Origin: G963676795 sp963677215
Lineage (GTDB): Bacteria > Desulfobacterota > Desulfuromonadia > Desulfuromonadales > Geopsychrobacteraceae
DNA: 64,000 nt
Assembly (NCBI GenBank): GCA_963677215.1
Contig: OY781919.1
Span: 4,030,001 to 4,094,000, forward strand
Direction of reading: 5' to 3'
Every line of letters starts with the position of its first letter. Position 1 is the stretch's first letter. Both the position numbers and the translations under genes were made by a program. The notes under the pieces were generated by a model. That model saw nothing but the letters and a program-made list of their open reading frames with translations. It was not told the origin of the DNA and did no database searches. This document shows positions 34,691 to 43,073 of this stretch, piece by piece.

Positions 34691-36250
34691 CTAATGGCGG
34701 AAGTGACGCATTCCGGTGAACACCATCGCAATCCCGGCTTCATCAGCGGCCTGGATAACTTCCTCATCACGGATCGAACCACCCGGCTGAATAACCGCAG
34801 TGATTCCGGCAGCGGCGGCATTATCGATACCGTCACGGAACGGGAAGAAGGCATCGGATGCCATGGCAGCCCCCTTGACCTCAAGACCGGCATGCTCAGC
34901 CTTGATTGCAGCAATACGGGCGGAATTGACGCGGCTCATCTGGCCGGCACCGACACCGATGGTCATGCCGTCTTTGCCGTAGATGATGGCGTTTGACTTG
35001 ACGAACTTGGCAACCCGCCAGACAAACTCAAGATCTTCACGTTCCTGGGCGGTCGGTTCACGCTTGGTGACGACCTTCCAGTCAGCACTCAGCTGGGCAT
35101 CGACATCCTGGACCAGCAGTCCACCGTTGACCCGCTTGTAATCATAACGCTGGCCAGCTTTCTCAGACCATTCGCCGCATTCGAGCAAACGGACGTTCTT
35201 CTTCGCGGCAACCACCTCGACAGCCGCCGGGTCAACCCGCGGCGCGATGATAACCTCGACGAACTGCTTATCGACAATCGCCTGCGCAGTTTCGGCATCG
35301 AGCTCCCGGTTGAAGGCGATAATACCGCCAAAAGCCGATTCCGGATCGGTCGCAAAGGCACGCTGATAGGCATCGAGCAGATTCTCGCCGACAGCAACAC
35401 CACAGGGGTTGGCATGTTTGACGATAACGCAGGCCGGACCTTCGGAAAACTGCTTGACGCACTCAAGAGCGGCATCGGTATCTGCGATATTGTTATAGGA
35501 AAGTTCCTTCCCCTGCAGCTGACGGGCGGTTGCGATCGAAGCTTCGCTCAGGTTCTTTTCAATGTAAAAGGCGGCCTGCTGGTGAGGGTTCTCACCGTAA
35601 CGCATCCCCTGCGCCTTCTGAAACTGCATGGTCAACGCCGGCGGGAAGGCGTCCTCTTCGGTACGGGCACCCAGCCAGTTGGAGATGGCACCATCGTAGG
35701 CTGCGGTGTGTTGGTAGACCTTGACGGCCAGACGGAAATTGGTCTGTTCCGAGATATCGCCGCTGTTGTGCTTCATCTCATTGATAACCGGTTCGTAGTC
35801 AGCCGGATCAACCAGAACGGTGACAAAGCGGTTGTTTTTGGCAGCACTGCGCAGCATGGTCGGGCCACCGATGTCGATGTTCTCGATAGCGTCTTCGAGG
35901 CAGCAACCATCTCTGGCCACGGTCGCCTCGAAGGGATAAAGGTTGACGACAACCATGTCGATCGCCTCGATACCATGCTTCTCCATGGCGTTAACGTGTT
36001 CCGGATTGTCACGCAGGCCAAGCAGCGCCCCGTGTACCTTGGGATGCAGGGTCTTGACCCGGCCGTCCATCATCTCCGGGAAACCGGTATACTCGGAGAC
36101 ATCCATGACCGGGATTCCAGCATCACGAATCATACTTGCAGTGCCACCGGTTGATAGCAGTTGCACGCCAAAACTGTTGAGTTCACGGGCCAGATCGACA
36201 ATACCGGTTTTGTCAGACACTGAAATCAGTGCACGCTTGATGACAGCCAT
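34691..36250 (-). CDS. purH: Bifunctional AICAR transformylase / IMP cyclohydrolase PurH
   Basis: Last two steps of IMP synthesis in one 519-residue protein. The N-terminal cyclohydrolase starts with RALISVSDKTGIVDLARELN and has GGPTMLRSAAKN; the C-terminal transformylase has RYGENPHQQAAFY and the catalytic KHANPCGVAVG. AAGGACA precedes the ATG. It is the promoter-proximal gene of the purH-purD-purE run. Confidence 0.97.
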   Translation of the reverse strand: MAVIKRALISVSDKTGIVDLARELNSFGVQLLSTGGTASMIRDAGIPVMDVSEYTGFPEMMDGRVKTLHPKVHGALLGLRDNPEHVNAMEKHGIEAIDMVVVNLYPFEATVARDGCCLEDAIENIDIGGPTMLRSAAKNNRFVTVLVDPADYEPVINEMKHNSGDISEQTNFRLAVKVYQHTAAYDGAISNWLGARTEEDAFPPALTMQFQKAQGMRYGENPHQQAAFYIEKNLSEASIATARQLQGKELSYNNIADTDAALECVKQFSEGPACVIVKHANPCGVAVGENLLDAYQRAFATDPESAFGGIIAFNRELDAETAQAIVDKQFVEVIIAPRVDPAAVEVVAAKKNVRLLECGEWSEKAGQRYDYKRVNGGLLVQDVDAQLSADWKVVTKREPTAQEREDLEFVWRVAKFVKSNAIIYGKDGMTIGVGAGQMSRVNSARIAAIKAEHAGLEVKGAAMASDAFFPFRDGIDNAAAAGITAVIQPGGSIRDEEVIQAADEAGIAMVFTGMRHFRH

Positions 36251-36454
36251 CTTTTGTCCTTTCAGAAGGGAGAATCATTTACTTTGTTACGATATTCGAT
36301 GATCGCTCCCAACAGACAAGGTCGCGATCCATATATTGAATTCAGATGAAGAATTAAATTTTACTCAATTCGGGGCTCAAACAAAAGGTCACCCCCGAAA
36401 AAAGAAGTGAGGTTTATCATGTTTCCCGATCCCAGACAAGCTTTCGAAGCCATT

Positions 36455-37579
36455 TTATCGATAGTTGCGCGGAACCCTGGCGCCGATGCGGCAGAAAACC
36501 TCGTATGAGATTGTCCCCAGGGCATCTGCCCAGTCATCACCGCTAATTGTCAACCCGCCACTGCTGCCGAGCAGGGTCAGACAATCGCCAACCTTCACCT
36601 CGGGCAGATCGGTCACATCAAACATGATCCAATCCATGCAGACACGACCGATCTGGGCAACCTTACGACCATGCAGAATCGCCTGACCGCGATTGCTCAG
36701 CAAGCGATTGTAGCCATCAGCATAGCCTATCGGCAGCACCGCAACCCTGGTTCTGCGCCTGGTCACAAAGCTGTGGCCGTAGGAGACCCCCCTGCCCTCG
36801 GGCAGAACGCGCAACTGAGCAATACAGCTGCGCAGATTCATCACCGGCTGCAGATCGAGTTTTTCGTCAAAGCCAGGGCCTGGCAGCCCCCCATAAAGCA
36901 TGATTCCGGGCCTTGCAAGAGTGCACTCCGGACAGTTCCAGGCACTCAGACCGGCGCTGTTGCTTTGATGAATATCCCGCAATTCAAAACCGGCCTTACG
37001 GAGCATGCCGAGCATCTCGAGAAAGGCCTGTTGCTGATCAGTGGTGACCTGCGAATCCAGCTCGTCAGCACAGGCAAAGTGAGTCATCAGGCCCTCGACC
37101 TGCAGACCACTCATGTTTTTCAGCTTGGCGGCCTGATCGGCCAGTTCATCCGCCTGAAAGCCAACCCGGCCCATACCGCTATCAACCTTCAGATGCACGC
37201 GCTGATGATATCCATGGCGCACAGAAAAATCGTTCAGTCGCCGGGCTGTTTCAATGTCGAGCAGAGCTGGAACCAAGCGATAATCATGAAACGCCTGTTC
37301 CTGCCCTGCAAAACAGCCGCCGAGAACCAGGATAGAACCGCCGATATCCGCCTGCCTTAACTCTACGGCTTCCTCCAGGGTTGCGACAGCAAAATCCCGG
37401 ATACCATTCTTTTCGAAAACACGGCTGACCGGGACCGCACCATGTCCATAGGCATCGGCCTTGACCACAGCAAGCAGTCGTTGCCCCTGGTTACGGCAGG
37501 CCTGCGCCTGTTTGAGATTATGAATCAGAGCTTCAAGATCGATGTCGACCCAGGTCGGTCGCCGCGTAAAATCTTTCAT
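36455..37579 (-). CDS. alr: Alanine racemase
   Basis: PLP enzyme that makes D-alanine for peptidoglycan, 374 residues. The PLP lysine lies in AVVKADAYGHGAV near residue 40; the catalytic tyrosine loop is in VSYGHSFVTRRRTRVAVLPIGYADGYNR and the C-terminal block is CMDWIMFDVTD. It diverges from thiED. Product feeds D-Ala-D-Ala for MurF, encoded in the same window but far away. Confidence 0.96.
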   Translation of the reverse strand: MKDFTRRPTWVDIDLEALIHNLKQAQACRNQGQRLLAVVKADAYGHGAVPVSRVFEKNGIRDFAVATLEEAVELRQADIGGSILVLGGCFAGQEQAFHDYRLVPALLDIETARRLNDFSVRHGYHQRVHLKVDSGMGRVGFQADELADQAAKLKNMSGLQVEGLMTHFACADELDSQVTTDQQQAFLEMLGMLRKAGFELRDIHQSNSAGLSAWNCPECTLARPGIMLYGGLPGPGFDEKLDLQPVMNLRSCIAQLRVLPEGRGVSYGHSFVTRRRTRVAVLPIGYADGYNRLLSNRGQAILHGRKVAQIGRVCMDWIMFDVTDLPEVKVGDCLTLLGSSGGLTISGDDWADALGTISYEVFCRIGARVPRNYR

Positions 37580-37629
37580 GATCGCAAGTCCATATCCAAA
37601 GCAGAGATTGATGGTGGCAAAAACAGCCT

Positions 37630-37658
37630 AATATGACTCTTTACACGACGTCTGTAAA
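37630..37658 (-). promoter_or_regulatory. Promoter of alr with an overlapping inverted repeat
   Basis: Minus strand TTTACA (37658-37653), 17 bp, CATATT (37635-37630). The -35 element is one arm of an inverted repeat TTTACA-N7-TGTAAA (37640-37658) that would suit a dimeric regulator; no regulator is identified. Confidence 0.55.
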
Positions 37659-37678
37659 CAGCCTGGAACAAAGATTAA

Positions 37679-37707
37679 TTGACACCAAGAAAATAGCTTG
37701 TTAATCT
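37679..37707 (+). promoter_or_regulatory. Promoter of thiED
   Basis: TTGACA (37679-37684), 17 bp, TAATCT (37702-37707). The leader to the ATG is about 100 bases, AT-rich, ending in TAAAGGAGGC. I see no TPP-riboswitch motifs in it. Confidence 0.75.
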
Positions 37708-37810
37708 TTTTCACTGTACGAGTATGCAGGATGCCATCTTACTGATTTTATTTATATATAGAAATTTCAGGACAATGTACATCTGACCCTCTAAAGGAGG
37801 CACTTAAGCG

Positions 37811-39241
37811 ATGCTATCCGGCCTTTATCTGATTACAGATGATAACCACGACGGACAACTGGAACAGAAAGTGGAAGCAGCCCTGCTTGGTGGCGCGCGC
37901 GCAGTTCAGTACCGTGCCAAGAATGTCCGCCCCGACGACCGCCGCCAGATGGCCGAAAAGCTGCTGCGCTGCTGTCGACGTCATGAAGCCCTGCTGATCG
38001 TCAACGACTTTCCGGAACTGGCCCGCGAAATCGATGCGGACGGAGTTCATCTCGGTCAGGAGGACATGCCGCTCTCCCAGGCGCGAAAAATCCTCGGCCA
38101 CAAAAAACTGATCGGCATTTCAACCCACAACGTCGACCAGGCCCTCAAGGCAGAGGCGCAGGGAGCCGACTATGTCGGCATCGGCAGCATCTTTGCCACT
38201 GACAGTAAAGAGGACACGGAAGAAATCGGCATCAAAACCCTGGAACGGGTACGCAAGGCGGTCCAGATCCCGATTGTCGCCATCGGCGGCATGACGCCGG
38301 AAGGCGCCTACGAGGCCATACAGGCTGGAGCAGACAGTGTCGCCGTTCTTTCCGGGATCATGGCCGATGGCGAACCAGCGCGCGCGGCCAAGGAATTCTC
38401 GCTGCTCTTCAATTGTCACCTGGATCAACCGAAAGGCAAGGTCCTGACCATCGCCGGTTCTGACTCCGGTGGCGGGGCCGGCATCCAGGCCGACATCAAG
38501 ACCATCACCCTGCTCGGCAGCTACGCCAGCAGTGCCGTCACCGCACTGACTGCCCAGAACACGCTCGGCGTCAGCCAGGCCTACAGCGTTGAAAGTAATT
38601 TCGTGACCAAACAGATCGAAGTTGTCCTGGACGATATTGGTGCCGACACTTTGAAAACCGGCATGCTCAGCTGGGGCGGTATCATTTCCCGCGTGGCCAG
38701 ACTGATCGAAGAGCGTGCCCTGCTGGCCGTCGTCGACCCGGTCATGATGGCTAAAGGGGGAGAAGAACTGCTCGACCCGGAGGCTCTCGATATCCTGATT
38801 GCCCGGCTGATGCCTCAGTCTTATCTGCTGACCCCGAACCTGCCGGAAACCGAGGCACTGACTGGAATCCTGCCCCACTCTGTCGAAGAAATGGTTGAAG
38901 CCGGCCACCAGCTTCAGGAGCTCGGTGCCCGCAACGTTCTCATCAAGGGGGGGCATCTGAGCAAGGACGCCACCGACGTTCTGTTGATTGACGACAAAAT
39001 CCACCACCTAACCTCTGTGCGTTTCGACACCATGAACACTCACGGAACCGGCTGCACCCTGTCAGCTGCAATTGCAACCTTCCTGGCTCAGGGCTACCCG
39101 CTGCGCCTGGCAGTCGAGCGCGCCAAGCGCTTCATCAGCCTTGCCATAGAGCACGCACAACCTCTCGGCAAGGGACAAGGTCCGGTCAACCATTTTTATG
39201 CGGCAATGCAACTCTTGCATGAATCCCCCGGAATAGATTAA
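37811..39241 (+). CDS. thiED: Fused thiamine-phosphate synthase / HMP-P kinase ThiED
   Basis: Bifunctional thiamine enzyme, 476 residues. Residues 1 to about 205 are ThiE (GLYLITDDN, AVQYRAKN, LIVNDFPELARE, GVHLGQEDMP, VAIGGMTPEGA); from about 210 onward is ThiD (VLTIAGSDSGGGAGIQADIKTI, VDPVMMAKGG, LLTPNLPETEAL, DTMNTHGTGCTLSAAI). One chain therefore supplies HMP-PP and joins it to the thiazole. AGGAGG precedes the ATG. A strong terminator follows, and thiC is the next gene. Confidence 0.96.
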   Translation: MLSGLYLITDDNHDGQLEQKVEAALLGGARAVQYRAKNVRPDDRRQMAEKLLRCCRRHEALLIVNDFPELAREIDADGVHLGQEDMPLSQARKILGHKKLIGISTHNVDQALKAEAQGADYVGIGSIFATDSKEDTEEIGIKTLERVRKAVQIPIVAIGGMTPEGAYEAIQAGADSVAVLSGIMADGEPARAAKEFSLLFNCHLDQPKGKVLTIAGSDSGGGAGIQADIKTITLLGSYASSAVTALTAQNTLGVSQAYSVESNFVTKQIEVVLDDIGADTLKTGMLSWGGIISRVARLIEERALLAVVDPVMMAKGGEELLDPEALDILIARLMPQSYLLTPNLPETEALTGILPHSVEEMVEAGHQLQELGARNVLIKGGHLSKDATDVLLIDDKIHHLTSVRFDTMNTHGTGCTLSAAIATFLAQGYPLRLAVERAKRFISLAIEHAQPLGKGQGPVNHFYAAMQLLHESPGID

Positions 39242-39280
39242 ACTCCAAAACATCGTTTTTGACTGAACGTCCATTCAACT

Positions 39281-39321
39281 AGCAGCGCAGTCATCATGGT
39301 TCATGACTGCGCTGCTTTTTT
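39281..39321 (+). terminator. Terminator of thiED
   Basis: Fourteen perfect pairs between AGCAGCGCAGTCAT (39281-39294) and ATGACTGCGCTGCT (39303-39316), eight-base loop, six T residues. A strong intrinsic terminator that separates thiED from thiC. Confidence 0.93.
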
Positions 39322-39425
39322 CTACCTGAATCCATGAATGGGCGGCGGGAAAATTGTGTAAGGGCTTGCACCAGATCCTGCAGAGCCATTCTCGGATTCA
39401 GGTACTATTCAGGGATTAAGGATTC

Positions 39426-40724
39426 ATGACACAGCTTGAAATGGCCCGTAACGGGCAGATCAGCGATCTGGTTCGCCAGGCCGCCGCCAGAGAAAATATC
39501 GATCCGGAAATTCTGCGTCAGCGCATTGCTGCAGGAACTGCCGTTATCTGCCTGAACAAAAAGCACAAAAACGGCAAACCACTGGCCGTCGGCGAAGGTT
39601 TGCGTACCAAGACCAATGCCAACATCGGCACCAGCCAGGATGACACCAGCATCGACAAAGAACTGGAAAAAGCCAAGGTAGCCGCCGCAGCCGGTGCCGA
39701 TGCCCTGATGGACCTGTCAACCGGTGGACCGATCGACGAAATCCGCGCCGCAATCATCGCTGAAACCGATCTCTGCATCGGCAGTGTCCCCCTCTACCAG
39801 GCAGCCTGCGATTGCATCATCAAGCAGGGTAAACCGATCGTCGACATGACGGTTGAGGATATCTTTGCCGGGGTAAAAAAACATCTGGATGACGGCGTTG
39901 ACTTCATCACTGTCCATTGCGGCATCACCCGGGAAACAGTCTCGCGCATGGACAAGGAAGGCCGGATCATGGAAGTGGTCTCCCGCGGCGGCTCCTTTAC
40001 TATCGGCTGGATGACCCACAACAATGCGGAAAACCCGCTCTACGAATACTACGATCGTCTGCTGGAACTGGTACGCCCCTACGACGCCGTGCTGTCCCTT
40101 GGTGACGGCTTTCGCCCGGGCTGCCTGGCCGATGCAACCGACCGGGCCCAGATTCAGGAACTGATAATCCTCGGCGAACTGACCAAACGCGCCCAGGACG
40201 CTGGCATCCAGGTCATGATCGAAGGCCCGGGCCATGTGCCGCTCAACCAGATCGAAGCCAACATCAAACTGCAGAAGCGTCTCTGTCACGGAGCCCCCTT
40301 CTATGTCCTCGGACCACTGGTCACCGACATCGCCCCGGGCTACGATCACATCACCTCGGCGATCGGCGGAACCATTGCCGCTGCGGCCGGTGCCGACTTC
40401 CTCTGCTACGTTACCCCGAGTGAACACCTGCGCCTGCCAACCGTCGAAGATGTCCACGAGGGGGTTATGGCTTCACGGATTGCCGCTCATGCCGCTGATA
40501 TTGTCAAGGGGATTCCCGGTGCCATGGAAAAAGACAATATCATGGCCAAAGCGCGCAAGGATCTCGACTGGGAAAAGCAGTTCGAAGTCGCTATCGATCC
40601 GGCAAAAGCTCGCCGTCTAAGGGCGGAATCGGGGGTTGACGAAACCCACGGAGCCTGCACCATGTGCGGAGCACTCTGCGCTTACAAAGTAATGAATGAG
40701 CGCTGTGAAAAAAAAGCATTATAA
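39426..40724 (+). CDS. thiC: Phosphomethylpyrimidine synthase ThiC
   Basis: Radical-SAM enzyme that rearranges AIR to HMP-P, 432 residues, the short form without the long N-terminal domain found in enterics. The C-terminal CTMCGALC motif provides the [4Fe-4S] cysteines; NIGTSQDDTSIDKELEK, HCGITRETVSRM and MIEGPGHVPLNQIEAN are family blocks. AIR links it to the purine genes upstream. The 100-bp leader holds no recognisable TPP riboswitch. Confidence 0.97.
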   Translation: MTQLEMARNGQISDLVRQAAARENIDPEILRQRIAAGTAVICLNKKHKNGKPLAVGEGLRTKTNANIGTSQDDTSIDKELEKAKVAAAAGADALMDLSTGGPIDEIRAAIIAETDLCIGSVPLYQAACDCIIKQGKPIVDMTVEDIFAGVKKHLDDGVDFITVHCGITRETVSRMDKEGRIMEVVSRGGSFTIGWMTHNNAENPLYEYYDRLLELVRPYDAVLSLGDGFRPGCLADATDRAQIQELIILGELTKRAQDAGIQVMIEGPGHVPLNQIEANIKLQKRLCHGAPFYVLGPLVTDIAPGYDHITSAIGGTIAAAAGADFLCYVTPSEHLRLPTVEDVHEGVMASRIAAHAADIVKGIPGAMEKDNIMAKARKDLDWEKQFEVAIDPAKARRLRAESGVDETHGACTMCGALCAYKVMNERCEKKAL

Positions 40725-40729
40725 TTCTG

Positions 40730-40759
40730 TTGCCGTCGATCGAGAACTGATCATATAAT
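40730..40759 (+). promoter_or_regulatory. Promoter of speD
   Basis: TTGCCG (40730-40735), 18 bp, perfect TATAAT (40754-40759), starting six bases after the thiC stop. Confidence 0.7.
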
Positions 40760-40802
40760 CGGCCTCTTTTTTTCGTCTTCTTGTTTTATTGATTGATGAG
40801 GT

Positions 40803-40823
40803 GCCGGTCCCACGCGGACCGGC
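40803..40823 (+). promoter_or_regulatory. Leader hairpin next to the speD ribosome site
   Basis: GCCGGTCC (40803-40810) pairs with GGACCGGC (40816-40823), eight GC-rich pairs around CACGC, ending six bases before the AGGAGG at 40830-40835. No T run, so not a terminator. It may stabilise the message or tune initiation; that is inference. Confidence 0.5.
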
Positions 40824-40844
40824 CCACTCAGGAGGATCTTGCCG

Positions 40845-41633
40845 ATGTGTGCAAAGAAAATCACTCGTCCGAAACGCCGTCCGAAAATCAAACTGCGCGG
40901 CTTCAACAACCTGACCAAAAGCTTGAGCTTCAACATCTACGACGTCTGCTACGCCCAACGGCCGCAGGCTCGTGAAGAATATCTGGCTTATATCGACGAA
41001 GAATACAACGCTGATCGTCTGACCCAAATTCTCACCGAGGTTGCAGACATCATTGGCGCCAACATTCTCAACATCTCCAGCCAGGATTACGACCCGATGG
41101 GTGCATCGGTTACAATCCTGATCGCCGAAGAGCCTGTCGAGCCGAAATCGGACCAGGTCCTGGCCCACCTGGACAAGAGCCACCTGTGTATTCACACCTA
41201 TCCTGAGACCGATTCAAAATCGGGGATTTCGACCTTCAGGGTCGATGTCGACGTCTCGACCTGCGGCAAAATCAGCCCGCTCAAAGCACTCAATCACCTG
41301 ATCGAGTCGTTCGAGTCGGATATCGTCCTGATGGATTACAAGGTCCGCGGCTTCACCCGCGACACCAAAGGTCAGAAGCACTATATCGACCACAAGATCC
41401 ACAGTATCCAGCAGTACATCCGCAAAGGAATCATGGAAAAGTACCAATGTGTCGATATCAACATCTATCAGGAGAACCTGTTCCACACCAAGATGTTGCT
41501 GAAAGATTTCGACCTGAACCAGTACCTGTTTGCAACAACCTACGACGAGCTATCGGATGAGGAAAGAGCGAAGATCAAAACCATTCTCCAGCAGGAGATG
41601 ACCGAGATCTTCTATTCCAAAAACATCTACTAG
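40845..41633 (+). CDS. speD: S-adenosylmethionine decarboxylase proenzyme SpeD
   Basis: Makes decarboxylated SAM, the aminopropyl donor for spermidine. The 262-residue product is the long E. coli type; self-cleavage at AHLDKSHLC turns S112 into the pyruvoyl group. Blocks RGFNNLTKSLSFNIYDVCYA, STCGKISPLKALNHLI and YQENLFHTKMLLK match the family. I start at ATG 40845, nine bases from AGGAGG; the TTG at 40839 is only three bases from it. No speE lies nearby. Confidence 0.94.
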   Translation: MCAKKITRPKRRPKIKLRGFNNLTKSLSFNIYDVCYAQRPQAREEYLAYIDEEYNADRLTQILTEVADIIGANILNISSQDYDPMGASVTILIAEEPVEPKSDQVLAHLDKSHLCIHTYPETDSKSGISTFRVDVDVSTCGKISPLKALNHLIESFESDIVLMDYKVRGFTRDTKGQKHYIDHKIHSIQQYIRKGIMEKYQCVDINIYQENLFHTKMLLKDFDLNQYLFATTYDELSDEERAKIKTILQQEMTEIFYSKNIY

Positions 41634-41756
41634 AGATCGGGTACCGCTGCAGAGCCCTCTGCCTGTTTATCCCGCTGGCAGTCCCGTAGGGCTGCCAGCG
41701 CCCCCTAAAACAACCACAGACCTGCCACTGCGCTACAACCAGCCAAACAAACAGAC
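41634..41756. other. 3' region of speD with two hairpins
   Basis: Holds GCAGAG/CTCTGC (41649-41662) and CGCTGGCAG/CTGCCAGCG (41673-41681 with 41692-41700). Neither is followed by a T run on the plus strand, so speD may end by another route. No gene seen. Confidence 0.5.
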
Positions 41757-41792
41757 AAAAAAAAGAAGGCGCCACACGGAATGCAGCGCCTT
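41757..41792 (-). terminator. Terminator of fbaA
   Basis: AAGGCGC (41766-41772) pairs with GCGCCTT (41786-41792); on the minus strand a run of eight T residues follows (41764-41757). It lies about 65 bp after the fbaA stop. Confidence 0.75.
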
Positions 41793-41857
41793 TGAACGAT
41801 TACCATCAATCAGTTCAGCCAGTATCAATGTCGACCGGCTCCGGTCAGTGTTACGCA

Positions 41858-42838
41858 TCAGGCCTTTCCGGCACTCCCCAGAACCGTTTCATTTTTATGC
41901 TTGATCAGAGCGATCAATTCCTTGCGGGCCGCCCCCAGATATTTGCGCGGATCGAATTCGCCCGGCTCATTGGCCAGATATTCGCGAACCTTGGCAGTTA
42001 CCGCCAGACGGCCATCGGAATCGATATTGATTTTGCAGACAGCACTAGCGGCCGCCTTACGCAGCTGATTCTCAGGCACACCGACAGCACCGTCCATCTT
42101 GCCACCATACTGGTTGATCAGAGCGACATATTCAGGAACAACGCTCGATGCACCATGAAGAACGATCGGGAATCCGGGAATGCGCTTTTCAATCTCCGCA
42201 AGGATATCGAAGCGCAGCGGCGGAACCTCCTCCCCCTCTTTCAGCTTGAACTTGTAGGCGCCATGGCTGGTACCGATCGAAATCGCCAGGGAATCGACAC
42301 CGGTCTTCTTGACGAAATCCTCGACCTCGTCCGGTTGAGTATAGGTTGAATGCTCGGCAACAACCTCGTCTTCGATACCGGCCAGAACACCCAGCTCCCC
42401 TTCAACGGTCACATCGCGCTGATGGGCATACTCGACAACCTTGCGGGTCAGGGCGACATTCTCTTCGTAAGGCAGATGCGAGCCGTCAATCATGACCGAA
42501 GAGAAACCGGAATCGATGCAGTTCTTACACAGCTCGAAGGAGTCGCCATGATCCAGATGCAGAACAATCGGGATCTCCGCGCCCAGCTCACGGGACATTT
42601 CGACCGCCCCCATGGCCATGTATCGCAGCATGGTTTCATTGGCATAACTGCGCGCCCCCTTGCTGACCTGCAGGATAACCGGCGATCTGGTCTCGGCGCA
42701 AGCCGTCACAATAGCCTGAAGCTGTTCGAGGTTGTTGAAATTATAGGCAGGGATTGCATAACCACCGGATACGGCCTTAGCAAAAATATCCCGTGAATTA
42801 ACCAACCCCAGGTCCTTATAGCTAACCGTTTTGCTCAT
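41858..42838 (-). CDS. fbaA: Class II fructose-bisphosphate aldolase
   Basis: Zinc-dependent aldolase of 326 residues for glycolysis and gluconeogenesis. The N-terminus has GGYAIPAYNFNNLEQLQAI; zinc and catalytic residues lie in VLHLDHGDSFELCKNCIDSGFSSVMIDGSHLPYEEN, VEGELGVLAG, and GTSHGAYK; VLHGASSV contributes phosphate binding. GGAGGAG precedes the ATG. It diverges from the GAPDH gene, so adjacent glycolytic steps are side by side. Confidence 0.95.
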   Translation of the reverse strand: MSKTVSYKDLGLVNSRDIFAKAVSGGYAIPAYNFNNLEQLQAIVTACAETRSPVILQVSKGARSYANETMLRYMAMGAVEMSRELGAEIPIVLHLDHGDSFELCKNCIDSGFSSVMIDGSHLPYEENVALTRKVVEYAHQRDVTVEGELGVLAGIEDEVVAEHSTYTQPDEVEDFVKKTGVDSLAISIGTSHGAYKFKLKEGEEVPPLRFDILAEIEKRIPGFPIVLHGASSVVPEYVALINQYGGKMDGAVGVPENQLRKAAASAVCKINIDSDGRLAVTAKVREYLANEPGEFDPRKYLGAARKELIALIKHKNETVLGSAGKA

Positions 42839-43073
42839 CGAGTTCTCCTCCGCAAGTAAGTGTACAAGTAGGTATCAGGCCACGCTGAATACACCAAAAT
42901 ACTTTAATCAATCAACCGTAAACTGTCCAGCAACACACTTAATTAATCACCTGTTTTTTTCACCTCAAGAAGGTTGCAATACAGCGTTTTATTCATTAGT
43001 ATACTGCCCGCTGGGCCCCGTCCGGGGCATTTTCTCACATTTTTATCTACATCCATATAGTAAGGACTGCAAA
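42839..43073. other. Divergent fbaA-gap control region
   Basis: About 235 bp with no gene. It holds a GCCCC-GTCC-GGGGC hairpin (43015-43028) in the gap leader and TATACT (43000-43005) whose best -35 (TTGCAA, 42974-42979) is 20 bp away, too far to call a promoter with confidence. Confidence 0.5.

Noticed and set aside
34540..34914. 124-codon frame spanning the purH end and the purH-purD gap
   Set aside because: Mostly a shifted frame of purH continued through the structured repeat-like element; no family match.
36369..36399. TTCGGGG/CCCCGAA hairpin after alr as a terminator
   Set aside because: On the minus strand the T run comes before the stem, not after it, so it does not fit an intrinsic terminator for alr.
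39322..39425. Possible TPP riboswitch before thiC
   Set aside because: The diagnostic core motifs are missing; only short imperfect repeats around CTGAATC are present.
42831..43073. 81-codon upstream extension of the GAPDH frame
   Set aside because: It crosses the divergent promoter region, has no conserved sequence, and ATG 43074 already begins a plausible long-form GAPDH.
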